Below, one piece after another: positions 1 to 6,849 of a stretch of DNA of 11,252 bases. Numbering within the stretch: the first letter of the stretch is position 1; each line of letters opens with the position of its first letter. The notes beneath the pieces are model-generated. The model was not told the origin of the DNA and searched no databases. It worked only from the letters and a program-made list of their open reading frames with translations. Source of the stretch: an uncultured Desulfobacterium sp. (GTDB taxonomy: Bacteria; Desulfobacterota; Desulfobacteria; Desulfobacterales; Desulfobacteraceae). The stretch covers positions 1-11,252 of the forward strand of contig CAKZLA010000390.1 of assembly GCA_937124525.1 (NCBI GenBank), given 5' to 3'. The position numbers and the translations under genes were made by a program.

Positions 1-1148
1 GAAAAGACAGAGCTCTTTGCAAGGAGCATTGGCGAGGCCACGGACATTGTTGAAAAAGAAATGTACACATTTCCCGATCGAAAGGGAGACAAGCTCACCC
101 TAAGACCCGAAGCCACAGCCTCCATTGTACGATCTTACATCCAACACAAGATGTACGCGGCAGACCCGGTGCGAAAATTTTACACCGTGGGTCCCATGTT
201 CCGCCGGGAACGCCCCCAAAAGGGACGATACCGACAATTTTATCAGATGCCGAGGTGTTCGGTATTGCTTCCCCTTACATTGATGCCCAGCTCATCCAGA
301 TACTAAACGAACTTTTTAAACGCCTGGGATTATCAGGCCTGAAAGCCCATATTAACTCATTGGGCTGTCCCGAATGCCGCCCCACTTTCCAGAAGGCCCT
401 GCTGGAGTTTCTCTCCGCCAGAAAAGAGAAACTTTGCGACAACTGCATCCGCCGCATGGAGAAAAATCCCTTAAGGACCCTGGACTGCAAGGTTCCGGCC
501 TGCCGCAAAGCCCTGGAAGGAGCCCCCACAACCCTGGATCACCTCTGTCCTGACTGCAGCACCCATTTTGATACTGTGCAGTCCACCCTGAAAGCCCAGA
601 ATGTTGAATTCATTGTGGACAATACCCTGGTCCGGGGACTGGACTATTACTCCCGCACCGCCTTTGAAATCCTGACCACCGCATTGGGTGCCCAGAGCGC
701 CGTGGCTGGCGGTGGTCGCTACGATGCCCTGGTCCAGGAACTGGGGGGACCGCAAATCCCGGCCATTGGATTTGCCATTGGCTTTGACCGACTGGTCCAT
801 ATTGTGGAGCAGTTGGAGAAACAAAAAGAAAAGAATGGACCTGATCTCTTTCTGGTGGCATTGGGGGATAAGGCCATGGAAAATTGTCATCTATGGTTGT
901 CACAACTGAACCTGTCCGGTTTTAAAACAGAAATGGACTACAGTGGCAAAAGCTTGAAAAGTCTCATGAAACGGGCAGACAAGCGCAATGCCCGCAATGT
1001 GCTCATTGTGGGAGACGCAGAAATGGAAGCCAATGCCCTGGTGCTGCGCAACATGGAAACCCGGAGCCAGACCACCATTTCCATGGATGACCCAGTGGAT
1101 GAAATAATAAAATTAATATCTAACATACAAGAGGATAGACGTGACTGA
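1..1148 (+). pseudogene. hisS: Histidyl-tRNA synthetase, 5' end outside window, frameshifted as given
   Basis: Class II aminoacyl-tRNA synthetase that charges tRNA-His in the cytoplasm. Frame 1 from base 1 reads the catalytic core ([21 protein letters not shown], motif 2 region [17 protein letters not shown]) up to about base 246. The protein then continues in frame 3 from about base 246 ([18 protein letters not shown]) to the TGA at 1146-1148. The second part holds the family signatures: RGLDYYSRTAFEI at about 633-671 (its Arg is the catalytic Arg of the family), motif 3 (GGGRYDALV, then AIGFDRL), the Cys-containing insertion (CPECRP, LCDNC) and the C-terminal anticodon-binding domain. Roughly the first 45-50 residues lie upstream of the window. 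Comparison with the usual Q-(I/L)-D-A-E-V-F-G run suggests four missing bases in a GATTGAT context. Because the gene is essential and the rest is perfectly conserved, a sequence or assembly error is as likely as a real lesion. It overlaps aspS by 8 bases. Confidence 0.93.
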
Positions 1149-2928
1149 TTTACTTGGAGATATGAGAAGAACTCACAACTGTGGTGAGTTAAGAGCAACG
1201 GATGCTGGAAAAGAGGTTGTGCTCATGGGATGGGTCCAGCGCCGGCGGGACCATGGTGGGGTTATTTTCATAGACTTCCGGGACCGTGGGGGAATTACCC
1301 AGGTTGTTTTTAATCCTGAAAATTCACCGGCAGCCCATGAAAAAGCCCAGGTCATCCGCAGTGAATATGTGCTGGGCATCCGGGGAAAGGTGCTCCTGCG
1401 CCCCGATGACATGCTCAATGCAAAAATGGACACCGGTGCCATTGAAATCATGGTGGATGACCTTAAAATCTTCAGCCATGCCGAAACCCCGGTATTTCCC
1501 GTTGAGGACCGGGTGGAAGCCTCGGAAAGCATCCGATTGAAACATCGCCACCTGGACCTGAGACGTCCCCAGCTCCAGAAAAACATCATGGCAAGGCACA
1601 CCGCTTCCCGGGCCATCAGAGACTACCTCAACGAGCTTGGGTTTCTGGACATTGAGACCCCCTTTCTCACCAAAAGCACACCGGAAGGTGCCAGGGATTA
1701 TCTGGTTCCCAGCCGGGTGAGCCAGGGTAATTTTTATGCCCTGCCCCAGTCCCCCCAGCTGTTTAAACAAATGCTCATGATCAGCGGATTTGATCGCTAT
1801 TATCAGATTGTCCGGTGTTTCCGGGATGAGGATTTAAGGGCGGATCGCCAGCCGGAGTTCACCCAGATCGACATGGAGCTCTCCTTTGTGGGTGAGGATG
1901 ACATCATGGAGATCACCGAAGGGTTGATCAAAACGGTGTTTAAAAAGGTTCGGGATATTGATGTCAAGACCCCCTTTGACCGCATCACCTATGCAGAGTC
2001 CATGGAACGATTTGGGCTGGACCGCCCCGACCTGAGATTTGGCATGGAGCTTTGCAATGTGTCTGATATTGTCAAGGACACTGGTTTTAAGGTCTTTGCC
2101 AGTGTGGTGAAAAACGGGGGCATGGTCAAGGCTGTCAACGCCAAGGGCTGCATCAACTTTTCCCGCAAGGAAATTGATTCGCTGACAGATTTTACCGCCA
2201 TTTACAGAGCCAAGGGTCTTGCCTGGATCAAGGTAAAAGAAGACGGATGGCAGTCCCCCATTGCAAAATTCTTCACCCAGGAAGAAAAAGATGCCCTGGC
2301 AGAGCGCATTGATATGGAAACAGGGGACCTTATCTTTTTTGTTGCCGATACCCCCCAGATAACCAACGAAGCATTGGGACAGCTCAGAAACGAGTTGGCC
2401 CGACGTCTTGAACTCATTGACAGCAACACCTACCGCTTTGTGTGGGTGACCCACTTTCCCCTGCTGGAATATGACGATGTGGAAAAAAGATACCAAGCCC
2501 TGCATCACCCATTCACCGCCCCCCTGGAGGAAGATTTGGACAAACTTACCACCGATCCTTTAAATGTACGGTCCCGGGCCTATGACATGGTGCTCAACGG
2601 CACGGAAATCGGCGGTGGCAGTATTCGTATTCACTCCAAGGAACTTCAGGAAAAAGTATTAAAAACCCTTGGCATCAGCGACGAAGAGGCCCACGAAAAA
2701 TTCGGGTTCCTCCTGGATGCCCTGGCATCGGGTACCCCGCCCCATGGGGGACTTGCCTTTGGATTTGACCGCCTGGCCATGCTGTTGTGCCAGGAAGATT
2801 CCATTCGGGACGTCATTGCCTTTCCCAAAACCCAGAAGGCTGCCTGTCTGCTCACCGATGCCCCGTCCCAGGCGGGTCCGGCCCAGCTCCAGGAACTGGC
2901 CATAAAAGTGGTAAAAATAGAAGAATAA
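1141..2928 (+). CDS. aspS: Aspartyl-tRNA synthetase (bacterial type, GAD insertion)
   Basis: Class II synthetase that attaches Asp to tRNA-Asp, and possibly to tRNA-Asn. The 595-residue length is normal for bacterial AspRS. Visible parts are the N-terminal OB-fold anticodon-binding domain (GWVQRRRDHGGVIFIDFRDR, about 30-50), motif 2 (FRDEDLRADRQPEFTQIDMELSF, from F227), the GAD insertion in the middle (about 280-420) and motif 3 (GGLAFGFDRLAMLL, about 536-549). The GTG start at 1141 is chosen because GAGG at 1131-1134 is 6 bases away. An ATG at 1162 would match the common MRTH-type start, but its GGAGA lies only about 1-2 bases from it. His38 aligns with the His that marks non-discriminating AspRS in Pseudomonas, which would imply a GatCAB route to Asn-tRNA (inference). 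The gene overlaps hisS by 8 bases, so the two are probably co-transcribed and coupled. Confidence 0.98.
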   Translation: MTDLLGDMRRTHNCGELRATDAGKEVVLMGWVQRRRDHGGVIFIDFRDRGGITQVVFNPENSPAAHEKAQVIRSEYVLGIRGKVLLRPDDMLNAKMDTGAIEIMVDDLKIFSHAETPVFPVEDRVEASESIRLKHRHLDLRRPQLQKNIMARHTASRAIRDYLNELGFLDIETPFLTKSTPEGARDYLVPSRVSQGNFYALPQSPQLFKQMLMISGFDRYYQIVRCFRDEDLRADRQPEFTQIDMELSFVGEDDIMEITEGLIKTVFKKVRDIDVKTPFDRITYAESMERFGLDRPDLRFGMELCNVSDIVKDTGFKVFASVVKNGGMVKAVNAKGCINFSRKEIDSLTDFTAIYRAKGLAWIKVKEDGWQSPIAKFFTQEEKDALAERIDMETGDLIFFVADTPQITNEALGQLRNELARRLELIDSNTYRFVWVTHFPLLEYDDVEKRYQALHHPFTAPLEEDLDKLTTDPLNVRSRAYDMVLNGTEIGGGSIRIHSKELQEKVLKTLGISDEEAHEKFGFLLDALASGTPPHGGLAFGFDRLAMLLCQEDSIRDVIAFPKTQKAACLLTDAPSQAGPAQLQELAIKVVKIEE

Positions 2929-2970
2929 TCGTCACGGGCGGCCCCATATTTTGTAATAACTGGAATTTCG

Positions 2971-3037
2971 ATATTTGTTATGGGCAGGCCAGATCCCCAA
3001 TACGGTCTGCCCGTGGCAGTTATAAAAAAAGGAGGTG
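2971..3037 (+). repeat. Copy A of an intergenic hairpin repeat, in the xpt leader
   Basis: About 67 bases that align with 5990-6057 almost end to end: ATATTTGTT, TGGGCA, (A/G)ATCCCC, ATACGGTCTGCCCG, GGCAGTTATA, then an A-rich run and AGGTG. GGGCAGGCC (2982-2990) pairs with GGTCTGCCC (3004-3012) over 9 positions, one of them G-U, around a 13-base loop with the conserved RATCCCC. CTGCC (3007-3011) can instead pair with GGCAG (3015-3019), so two mutually exclusive hairpins are possible. It lies between aspS and xpt in the transcribed orientation. I do not recognise it as a named RNA family. Confidence 0.8.
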
Positions 3038-3086
3038 GCAAGTATCCCCATCCCCAAGAGGGACAGAGGGGCCTTGCCATATTTTT
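3031..3086 (+). promoter_or_regulatory. xpt leader: GGAGG, long hairpin, T-run, then ATG
   Basis: A consensus ribosome binding site (GGAGG, 3031-3035) is 51 bases from the xpt ATG at 3087. Between them TGGCAAG (3036-3042) pairs perfectly with CTTGCCA (3073-3079). Inside, CCCC (3046-3049) pairs with GGGG (3068-3071) and CCC (3052-3054) with GGG (3060-3062). The hairpin is followed by TATTTTT and then the ATG. This can be read as an intrinsic terminator ending at the start codon (attenuation). It can also be read as a hairpin that loops out the intervening bases and places GGAGG about 7-8 bases from the ATG. Both readings are inference; the pairing is seen directly. Confidence 0.65.
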
Positions 3087-3668
3087 ATGAAGGCACTCAA
3101 AAGAGAAATAGAAGCAAACGCCCAATACCTGGGAGATGGCATCATCAAAGCAGATGCCTTTATCAATCACCAGTTGCTTCCGAAATTGACCACGGACATG
3201 GGCCTTGCCTTTGCTGAAAAATTCCGGGAAACGGGTGTCACAGGTATCACTCGCATTGTCACCGCCGAGGTCAGCGGCATTGCCCCGGCCCTGGTGGTGT
3301 CCCAGGCCATGGATGTTCCCATGGTGTTTGCAAGGAAAAAAAAGCCTGCATTCATGACCGGTGGTCTATTCTCTGCCCATGCCCAAAGCCGGACCAAGGC
3401 TGAGGCTGTGACATTGTACATCTCTGACCGCTTTCTTGGCCCCCGGGACAAGGTCATCATCATTGATGATTTCCTGGCAACAGCATCCACTCTCAAGGCC
3501 CTGGTTTCCATTGTGACGGACAGCGGGGCACAACTTGCAGGGGTGGGATGTGTCATTGAAAAGGTATTTGAAGGGGGCCGGGAAAAATTGGCCCATCTAA
3601 ATCTTCCCATCGTCTCCCTGGCCTGCATAGATCTTGTGGACCAGGGGAAATCATTCACCGTGTTCTGA
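3087..3668 (+). CDS. xpt: Xanthine phosphoribosyltransferase (type I PRTase)
   Basis: Probably salvages xanthine with PRPP to make XMP in the cytoplasm. The 193-residue product matches Bacillus-type Xpt in length and throughout: start MKALKREIE, DAFINHQLLP (about 25-34), SGIAPALVVSQAMDVPMVFARKKKP in the middle, the PRPP-binding signature VIIIDDFLATASTLKALVSI (from about V123, acidic pair D127-D128) and VGCVIEKVFEGGREKL near the end. The frame is open far upstream, but homology begins at the ATG at 3087; no ATG, GTG or TTG at normal distance from GGAGG 3031-3035 is in frame. It follows aspS by 158 bases and may be read from the same transcript, since I see no convincing promoter in the gap. 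Specificity for xanthine rather than another purine is inferred from family similarity. Confidence 0.93.
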   Translation: MKALKREIEANAQYLGDGIIKADAFINHQLLPKLTTDMGLAFAEKFRETGVTGITRIVTAEVSGIAPALVVSQAMDVPMVFARKKKPAFMTGGLFSAHAQSRTKAEAVTLYISDRFLGPRDKVIIIDDFLATASTLKALVSIVTDSGAQLAGVGCVIEKVFEGGREKLAHLNLPIVSLACIDLVDQGKSFTVF

Positions 3669-3810
3669 CCTGACTGCACATCCCGGTATATTTTTTTCCG
3701 GCAATGACCTAAACATCAAGTATCAGACAGGGGGACCCATCAACCCGTCGTCTAAAAAAAAACGCGAGAAAATTTACCTGGAATGGAGAGAACAGGCAAG
3801 GCAGATCGTT

Positions 3811-4524
3811 ATGGATCTCCCCCGCCCCCATTTCCATGATGTTTGCGACCGTCAGGTGGCTATTTCACGGGAGATGCTGCACAATGATCCCCTTATCCAG
3901 CGCATAAAAACCAAAATATATCCCCTTTTAGAAAATGATTTTGGCCATGGTATTCTCCACTCAGAGCTGGTGTGTGTGGATGGTGCCGCCATTATACAAA
4001 TGGAATTGAACTCCCCGGAAAAAAACACCGGGCTGACCAGGGGGATCATCCGAAATATGCAGCTGATCCAGATTGCTGGCCTACTGCACGATACCAAAAG
4101 AAAAGAACCGAATCATGCTGAAAAAGGGGCCCGGTTTGCCCGGCAATTCCTCAAAGCTAAACAACTCGGCATGACATCCCTGGAAATTGAAACCATCAGC
4201 ACCGCCATTGCGCAGCATGAAGCCTTTCAGATCCTCTCTCCAGATGCCGCCACCCCATCTTTGATATCCGATGCCCTTTATGATGCAGATAAGTTCCGAT
4301 GGGGCCCTGATAACCTGACCCACACGGTTTGGGATATGGTTATCTGTAAAGATATACCCCCTCGACAATTTTTGAATAAATTTCCCACAGGCATGGACAA
4401 AATGGCCCAGATCGGGCAAACCTTCCGCACCGAGACCGGCAGGCAATTTGGACCTGATTTTATCAATATAGGCATGGCAGCAGGAGTGCGTCTCTTCAAG
4501 GAAATTCAGAAAGGGCATATTTAA
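3811..4524 (+). CDS. HD-domain metal-dependent hydrolase, exact start uncertain
   Basis: An HD-superfamily phosphohydrolase-like protein of at least 237 residues; the substrate is unknown. Numbered from the ATG at 3811, the metal-site pattern is complete: H46 or H50 (FGHGILHSELV), H93-D94 (LLHDTKRKEPNHAEKGA), H102, H136 (AQHEAF) and D158/D160 (DADKFRW). The coding frame clearly extends upstream: KKKREKIYLEWREQARQIV is protein-like and in frame. However, between the xpt stop at 3668 and 3811 this frame has no ATG, GTG or TTG. The only strong ribosome-binding-like run (AGGGGGA, about 3729-3735) precedes an ATC at 3739. A TTG at 3634 inside xpt is possible but has no binding site. The true start may be a rare codon, or a base may be wrong. 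The gene is probably co-transcribed with xpt. Confidence 0.85.
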   Translation: MDLPRPHFHDVCDRQVAISREMLHNDPLIQRIKTKIYPLLENDFGHGILHSELVCVDGAAIIQMELNSPEKNTGLTRGIIRNMQLIQIAGLLHDTKRKEPNHAEKGARFARQFLKAKQLGMTSLEIETISTAIAQHEAFQILSPDAATPSLISDALYDADKFRWGPDNLTHTVWDMVICKDIPPRQFLNKFPTGMDKMAQIGQTFRTETGRQFGPDFINIGMAAGVRLFKEIQKGHI

Positions 4525-4775
4525 GGAACCAGTCTTAAAGGACTCGTCTATTTCAGAATACGCTAGCGTTGAAGGAAAGTGTGTCCCCAATTTTTAAACA
4601 GATATGTTATTTCGGACTCTTCCTAAACAGACTTGGTTTACGGACTTACACGTATTGATTCAAGAAACCCATTCTGGGTAAATCAGCCCCCAAATAGTGA
4701 AACTCGATGATCACAAATTTTATATATTGACTGACCTCCGAACGGGATCAGGCTTTTGTTTATGAAAATCACTTT
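4525..4775. other. Convergent intergenic gap with GTGTCCCC motif and small palindromes
   Basis: 251 bases between the ends of the HD gene (+) and minE (-), with no convincing gene. Near the left end are a short hairpin (AGTCT/GGACT, 4531-4544) and a perfect 10-base palindrome ACGCTAGCGT (4560-4569). GTGTCCCC (4581-4588) follows, a motif I associate with REP elements of RAYT-type transposases (from memory, weak). CTGACCTC/GGGATCAG (4731-4751) can form a hairpin with one mismatch and one G-T pair. It is followed by GCTTTTG and could serve as a weak terminator for the + strand genes. Confidence 0.35.
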
Positions 4776-5102
4776 CTATTTTTTCTTTTTCTTATAATTT
4801 TTCCTCCCCCCCTTGTCTCCTTTGTCAGGTACGGCACTGGCAAGTTCTTTTTTCACACAAAGAATCGGGGTGTTAAACACCAGGGCAGAGACATCTCTAT
4901 CTCTTTGGACCTCAAGCTGAAGGGCCTCCCGGTCAATTTCGAAATATCGGGAAATCACCTGGATGATATCCCCCTGTAAATTTTTTAACGTGGAATCATT
5001 TACCTCCAACTGGTCGCAGACCAAGGTAAATTTCAATCTTTTTTTGGCAGCCTCTTTGCTGGGCGTATGACCCGTAAATCGTTTAAATAACGAATTTAAC
5101 AT
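4776..5102 (-). CDS. minE: Cell division topological specificity factor MinE
   Basis: Stimulates MinD ATPase and drives Min oscillation, or at least releases MinCD from mid-cell, at the inner membrane. It begins MLNSLFKRF, the usual amphipathic membrane-binding start, followed by the MinD-contact segment KEAAKKRLKFTLVCDQ (about 16-31) and the dimerisation domain LKNLQGDIIQVISRYFEIDREALQLEVQRDRDVSALVFNTPIL (about 39-81). The ATG at 5102 is preferred: GAGGA is 7 bases upstream and the start matches the family. A longer frame opens at TTG 5129 inside minD. At 108 residues it is about 20 longer than typical MinE. The extra end is charged and finishes in a lysine run (NYKKKKK), which may be a basic membrane or partner contact or just drift in an A-rich tract. 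It follows minD by 13 bases. Confidence 0.96.
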   Translation of the reverse strand: MLNSLFKRFTGHTPSKEAAKKRLKFTLVCDQLEVNDSTLKNLQGDIIQVISRYFEIDREALQLEVQRDRDVSALVFNTPILCVKKELASAVPDKGDKGGRKNYKKKKK

Positions 5103-5115
5103 GGAATCGTCCTCA

Positions 5116-5913
5116 CTATTTTTTACCAAATTTACGGGTTAGCATGCCCCACACGCCCTTTTTATGGGTCGGTTCCTGAATGGGAAGATCAGACTCGCCA
5201 TTTAAACGTCGGGCGATACGACGAAATGCCTGTCCGGCTGTGGAATCATTCTGCATGACCAATGGGAGCCCGACATTACTGGAGATAACCACCTGCTGAT
5301 CCATGGGAACCAGGCCCAGCAAGGGCACAGAAAGTACATCAATGACATCTTCGTGGCTCAACATGTCCCCCTTGGCCACCATTTCCGGCACAATGCGGTT
5401 CACCACAAGCTTGGGAGTGATGGAGCGGGAATAGAGCAACCCGATAACACGATCGGCATCCCTCACCGACGCTACATCCGGGGTGCAGATCACAACCGCT
5501 TCATCTGCACTGGCAACGGCATTTTCAAAGCCCCGTTCAATGCCCGCAGGACTGTCCATCAAGACATAATCAAACTCTTTTTTAAGAATTTTCCCCACCC
5601 GTTCCACCCCGGCAGGGGTAAGCACATCCTTATTGTCACTCTGGGATGCAGGAATTAAAAATAAATTTTCAATGCGCCGATCCCTGATGGAGGCCTGGTT
5701 GAGCTTGCACTTCCCTTTGACTACGTCCACAATGTTAAACACAATCCTGTTTTCAAGCCCCATGACCACATCCAGATTTCTAAGACCGATGTCCATGTCA
5801 ATGACGGCCACCCTTTTCCCCTCCAGTGCAAGGGATGCTCCAATGGAAGCCGTGGCCGTGGTTTTCCCCACCCCACCCTTTCCTGAAGTAATAACAATTA
5901 TTCTTCCTTCCAA
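5116..5913 (-). CDS. minD: Septum site-determining ATPase MinD
   Basis: Membrane-associated ParA/MinD-family ATPase that recruits MinC and is recycled by MinE. Counted from TTG at 5913, it has the deviant Walker A GKGGVGKTT (11-19, signature Lys12 and Lys17), D39 and D41 in VIDMDIGLRNLD, the switch region VMGLENRIVFN, Walker B VLMDSPAGIERG, and a C-terminal amphipathic membrane-targeting helix (GVWGMLTRKFGKK). The length of 265 residues is typical. TTG 5913 (MEGRIIVITSGKGG) is chosen because GAGG lies 6 bases upstream and the family normally starts 2-4 residues before R-(I/V)-I-V. A GTG at 5925 would add MRCR and has a poorly spaced binding site. It lies 13 bases before minE and about 205 bases after minC, an unusually long gap for this operon. 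Confidence 0.97.
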   Translation of the reverse strand: MEGRIIVITSGKGGVGKTTATASIGASLALEGKRVAVIDMDIGLRNLDVVMGLENRIVFNIVDVVKGKCKLNQASIRDRRIENLFLIPASQSDNKDVLTPAGVERVGKILKKEFDYVLMDSPAGIERGFENAVASADEAVVICTPDVASVRDADRVIGLLYSRSITPKLVVNRIVPEMVAKGDMLSHEDVIDVLSVPLLGLVPMDQQVVISSNVGLPLVMQNDSTAGQAFRRIARRLNGESDLPIQEPTHKKGVWGMLTRKFGKK

Positions 5914-5989
5914 TCTACACCTCACATACCCCTAAATATTTTTTATATAAAACCCTGCTGCCCAACACTTTGGAATCATAAGAGTTTCT

Positions 5990-6057
5990 ATATTTGTTGT
6001 GGGCAAACCAAATCCCCCATACGGTCTGCCCGCGGCAGTTATATGAAAGAGTAGGTG
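5990..6057. repeat. Copy B1 of the intergenic hairpin repeat, between minC and minD
   Basis: Aligns with copy A (2971-3037) over its length in the same + orientation, although the min genes are read from the - strand. Arms are 6001-6009 and 6023-6031 around a 13-base loop, then CTGCC (6026-6030) with GGCAG (6034-6038) as the alternative hairpin. On the + strand the main stem has one A-C mismatch; on the - strand, as transcribed with min, the same position is G-U and all nine positions pair. It is followed by a separate perfect 8-base stem, ATGAAAGA (6043-6050) with TCTTTCAT (6068-6075). Confidence 0.8.
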
Positions 6058-6080
6058 TGCCTAATATTCTTTCATGCTTC

Positions 6081-6117
6081 GTTGTGAGCAGTCCCGGGTA
6101 CCCCCTGCGGTCTACCC
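6081..6117. repeat. Copy B2, diverged repeat copy abutting the minC stop
   Basis: GTTGTGAGCAG..CC, CCCC, TGCGGTCTACCC matches B1 (GTTGTGGGCAAACC, CCCC, TACGGTCTGCCC) in order and spacing. Arms are 6086-6094 and 6109-6117. On the - strand eight of nine positions pair (two as G-U); on the + strand three are mismatched. The copy ends one base before the minC stop codon and lacks the GGCAG that follows in A and B1. It is clearly more diverged, so homology is likely but not certain. Confidence 0.6.
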
Positions 6118-6118
6118 A

Positions 6119-6805
6119 CTACATCACCTCTGGCCATGGCAGGGCGTCAAAAAGATTTAATTCCAGACAACTCTGTACCACGATACGCCCCTTTTCAACA
6201 ACGGCAATCTCCGCATTCTCATGGGGCTTGTTATCCAGACCTGCAGAAGCCACCCCACCAATCTGTACATGGGTTGGCCTAAATTCAAGGGCAACAACTG
6301 TGGCTGTTTCATCGTTGGGTCTGCCCGCATGCACCCGCCCCCGAAGCTGACCCAGAACAATCACATGACCGCCAGCCAGAATTTCAGCACCAGGGTTCAC
6401 ATTTCCCATGATAACAATGTGTTTTCTGGACTCAATTTTTTGGCCGGATCTCACCCGTCCCCGTAGCATCAACACATCACTTCTATGATGCTTCCAGCCC
6501 CTGGAGAGATCCCGCTGTCGGATCCGTTCCACGGGAATGGATCTTTTTTCCGGAGGCAGGGTTACCAGACCGACGTTAAATGTTTCCTTTAAAAAAATGC
6601 TCAGATGTGCCACCAATTCATCACACCCCAGTGCCCCCCCCATATCCAGGGTCACCCTGGCATTGATGGCCAGGTGCCGGAGGCGCTGGAACAGCAAAGT
6701 CAAGTGTTCTTTAATTTTCTCTTCCGGCGCCTGGGTATCCACAGTGATCCAGAAACCGTCCCCCACTCCCTTTAACTTCACCGGTGGCATGTCATTTGTT
6801 CCCAT
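6119..6805 (-). CDS. minC: Septum site-determining protein MinC
   Basis: Inhibitor of FtsZ assembly, carried to the membrane by MinD. The 228-residue product shows the N-terminal FtsZ-inhibiting domain (VKLKGVGDGFWITVD through VERIRQRD, about 9-99) and the C-terminal beta-helix that binds MinD (VLMLRGRVRSGQKIESRKHIVIMGNVNPGAEILAGGHVIVLGQLRGRVHAG, about 111-161). The end, KGRIVVQSCLELN, is typical. The ATG at 6805 has AAGGA 3 bases upstream, which is rather close. A second ATG at 6790 (MPPVKLKG) is a reasonable alternative. It is the first large gene of a - strand minCDE operon. The downstream gap to minD holds repeat copies B1 and B2, so MinD and MinE levels may be controlled separately from MinC (inference). 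Confidence 0.97.
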   Translation of the reverse strand: MGTNDMPPVKLKGVGDGFWITVDTQAPEEKIKEHLTLLFQRLRHLAINARVTLDMGGALGCDELVAHLSIFLKETFNVGLVTLPPEKRSIPVERIRQRDLSRGWKHHRSDVLMLRGRVRSGQKIESRKHIVIMGNVNPGAEILAGGHVIVLGQLRGRVHAGRPNDETATVVALEFRPTHVQIGGVASAGLDNKPHENAEIAVVEKGRIVVQSCLELNLFDALPWPEVM

Positions 6806-6849
6806 AAATCCTTTCCATTTTCACCTTCATGAGTTGTCGTGAATTTTCA

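Noticed and set aside
240..250. Programmed -1 frameshift in hisS
   Set aside because: No slippery heptamer or downstream structure is seen, and a slip would leave one residue missing from a conserved run. hisS is not known to use frameshifting.
2934..2952. Terminator after aspS (GGG-CGG-CCC, then ATATTTT)
   Set aside because: A three-pair stem is too weak to call.
3035..3217. Short + strand ORF starting GTG in the xpt leader
   Set aside because: Its GTG overlaps the GGAGG itself, and most of the frame is the shifted shadow of xpt.
4081..4590. 169-codon - strand frame opposite the HD gene
   Set aside because: Antisense to a gene with a complete HD metal motif; no recognisable domain.
6001..6022. 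GGGCAAACCA resembles part of a c-di-GMP-I riboswitch
   Set aside because: Copy A has GGGCAGGCCA at the same place, and the other conserved parts of that aptamer are missing.
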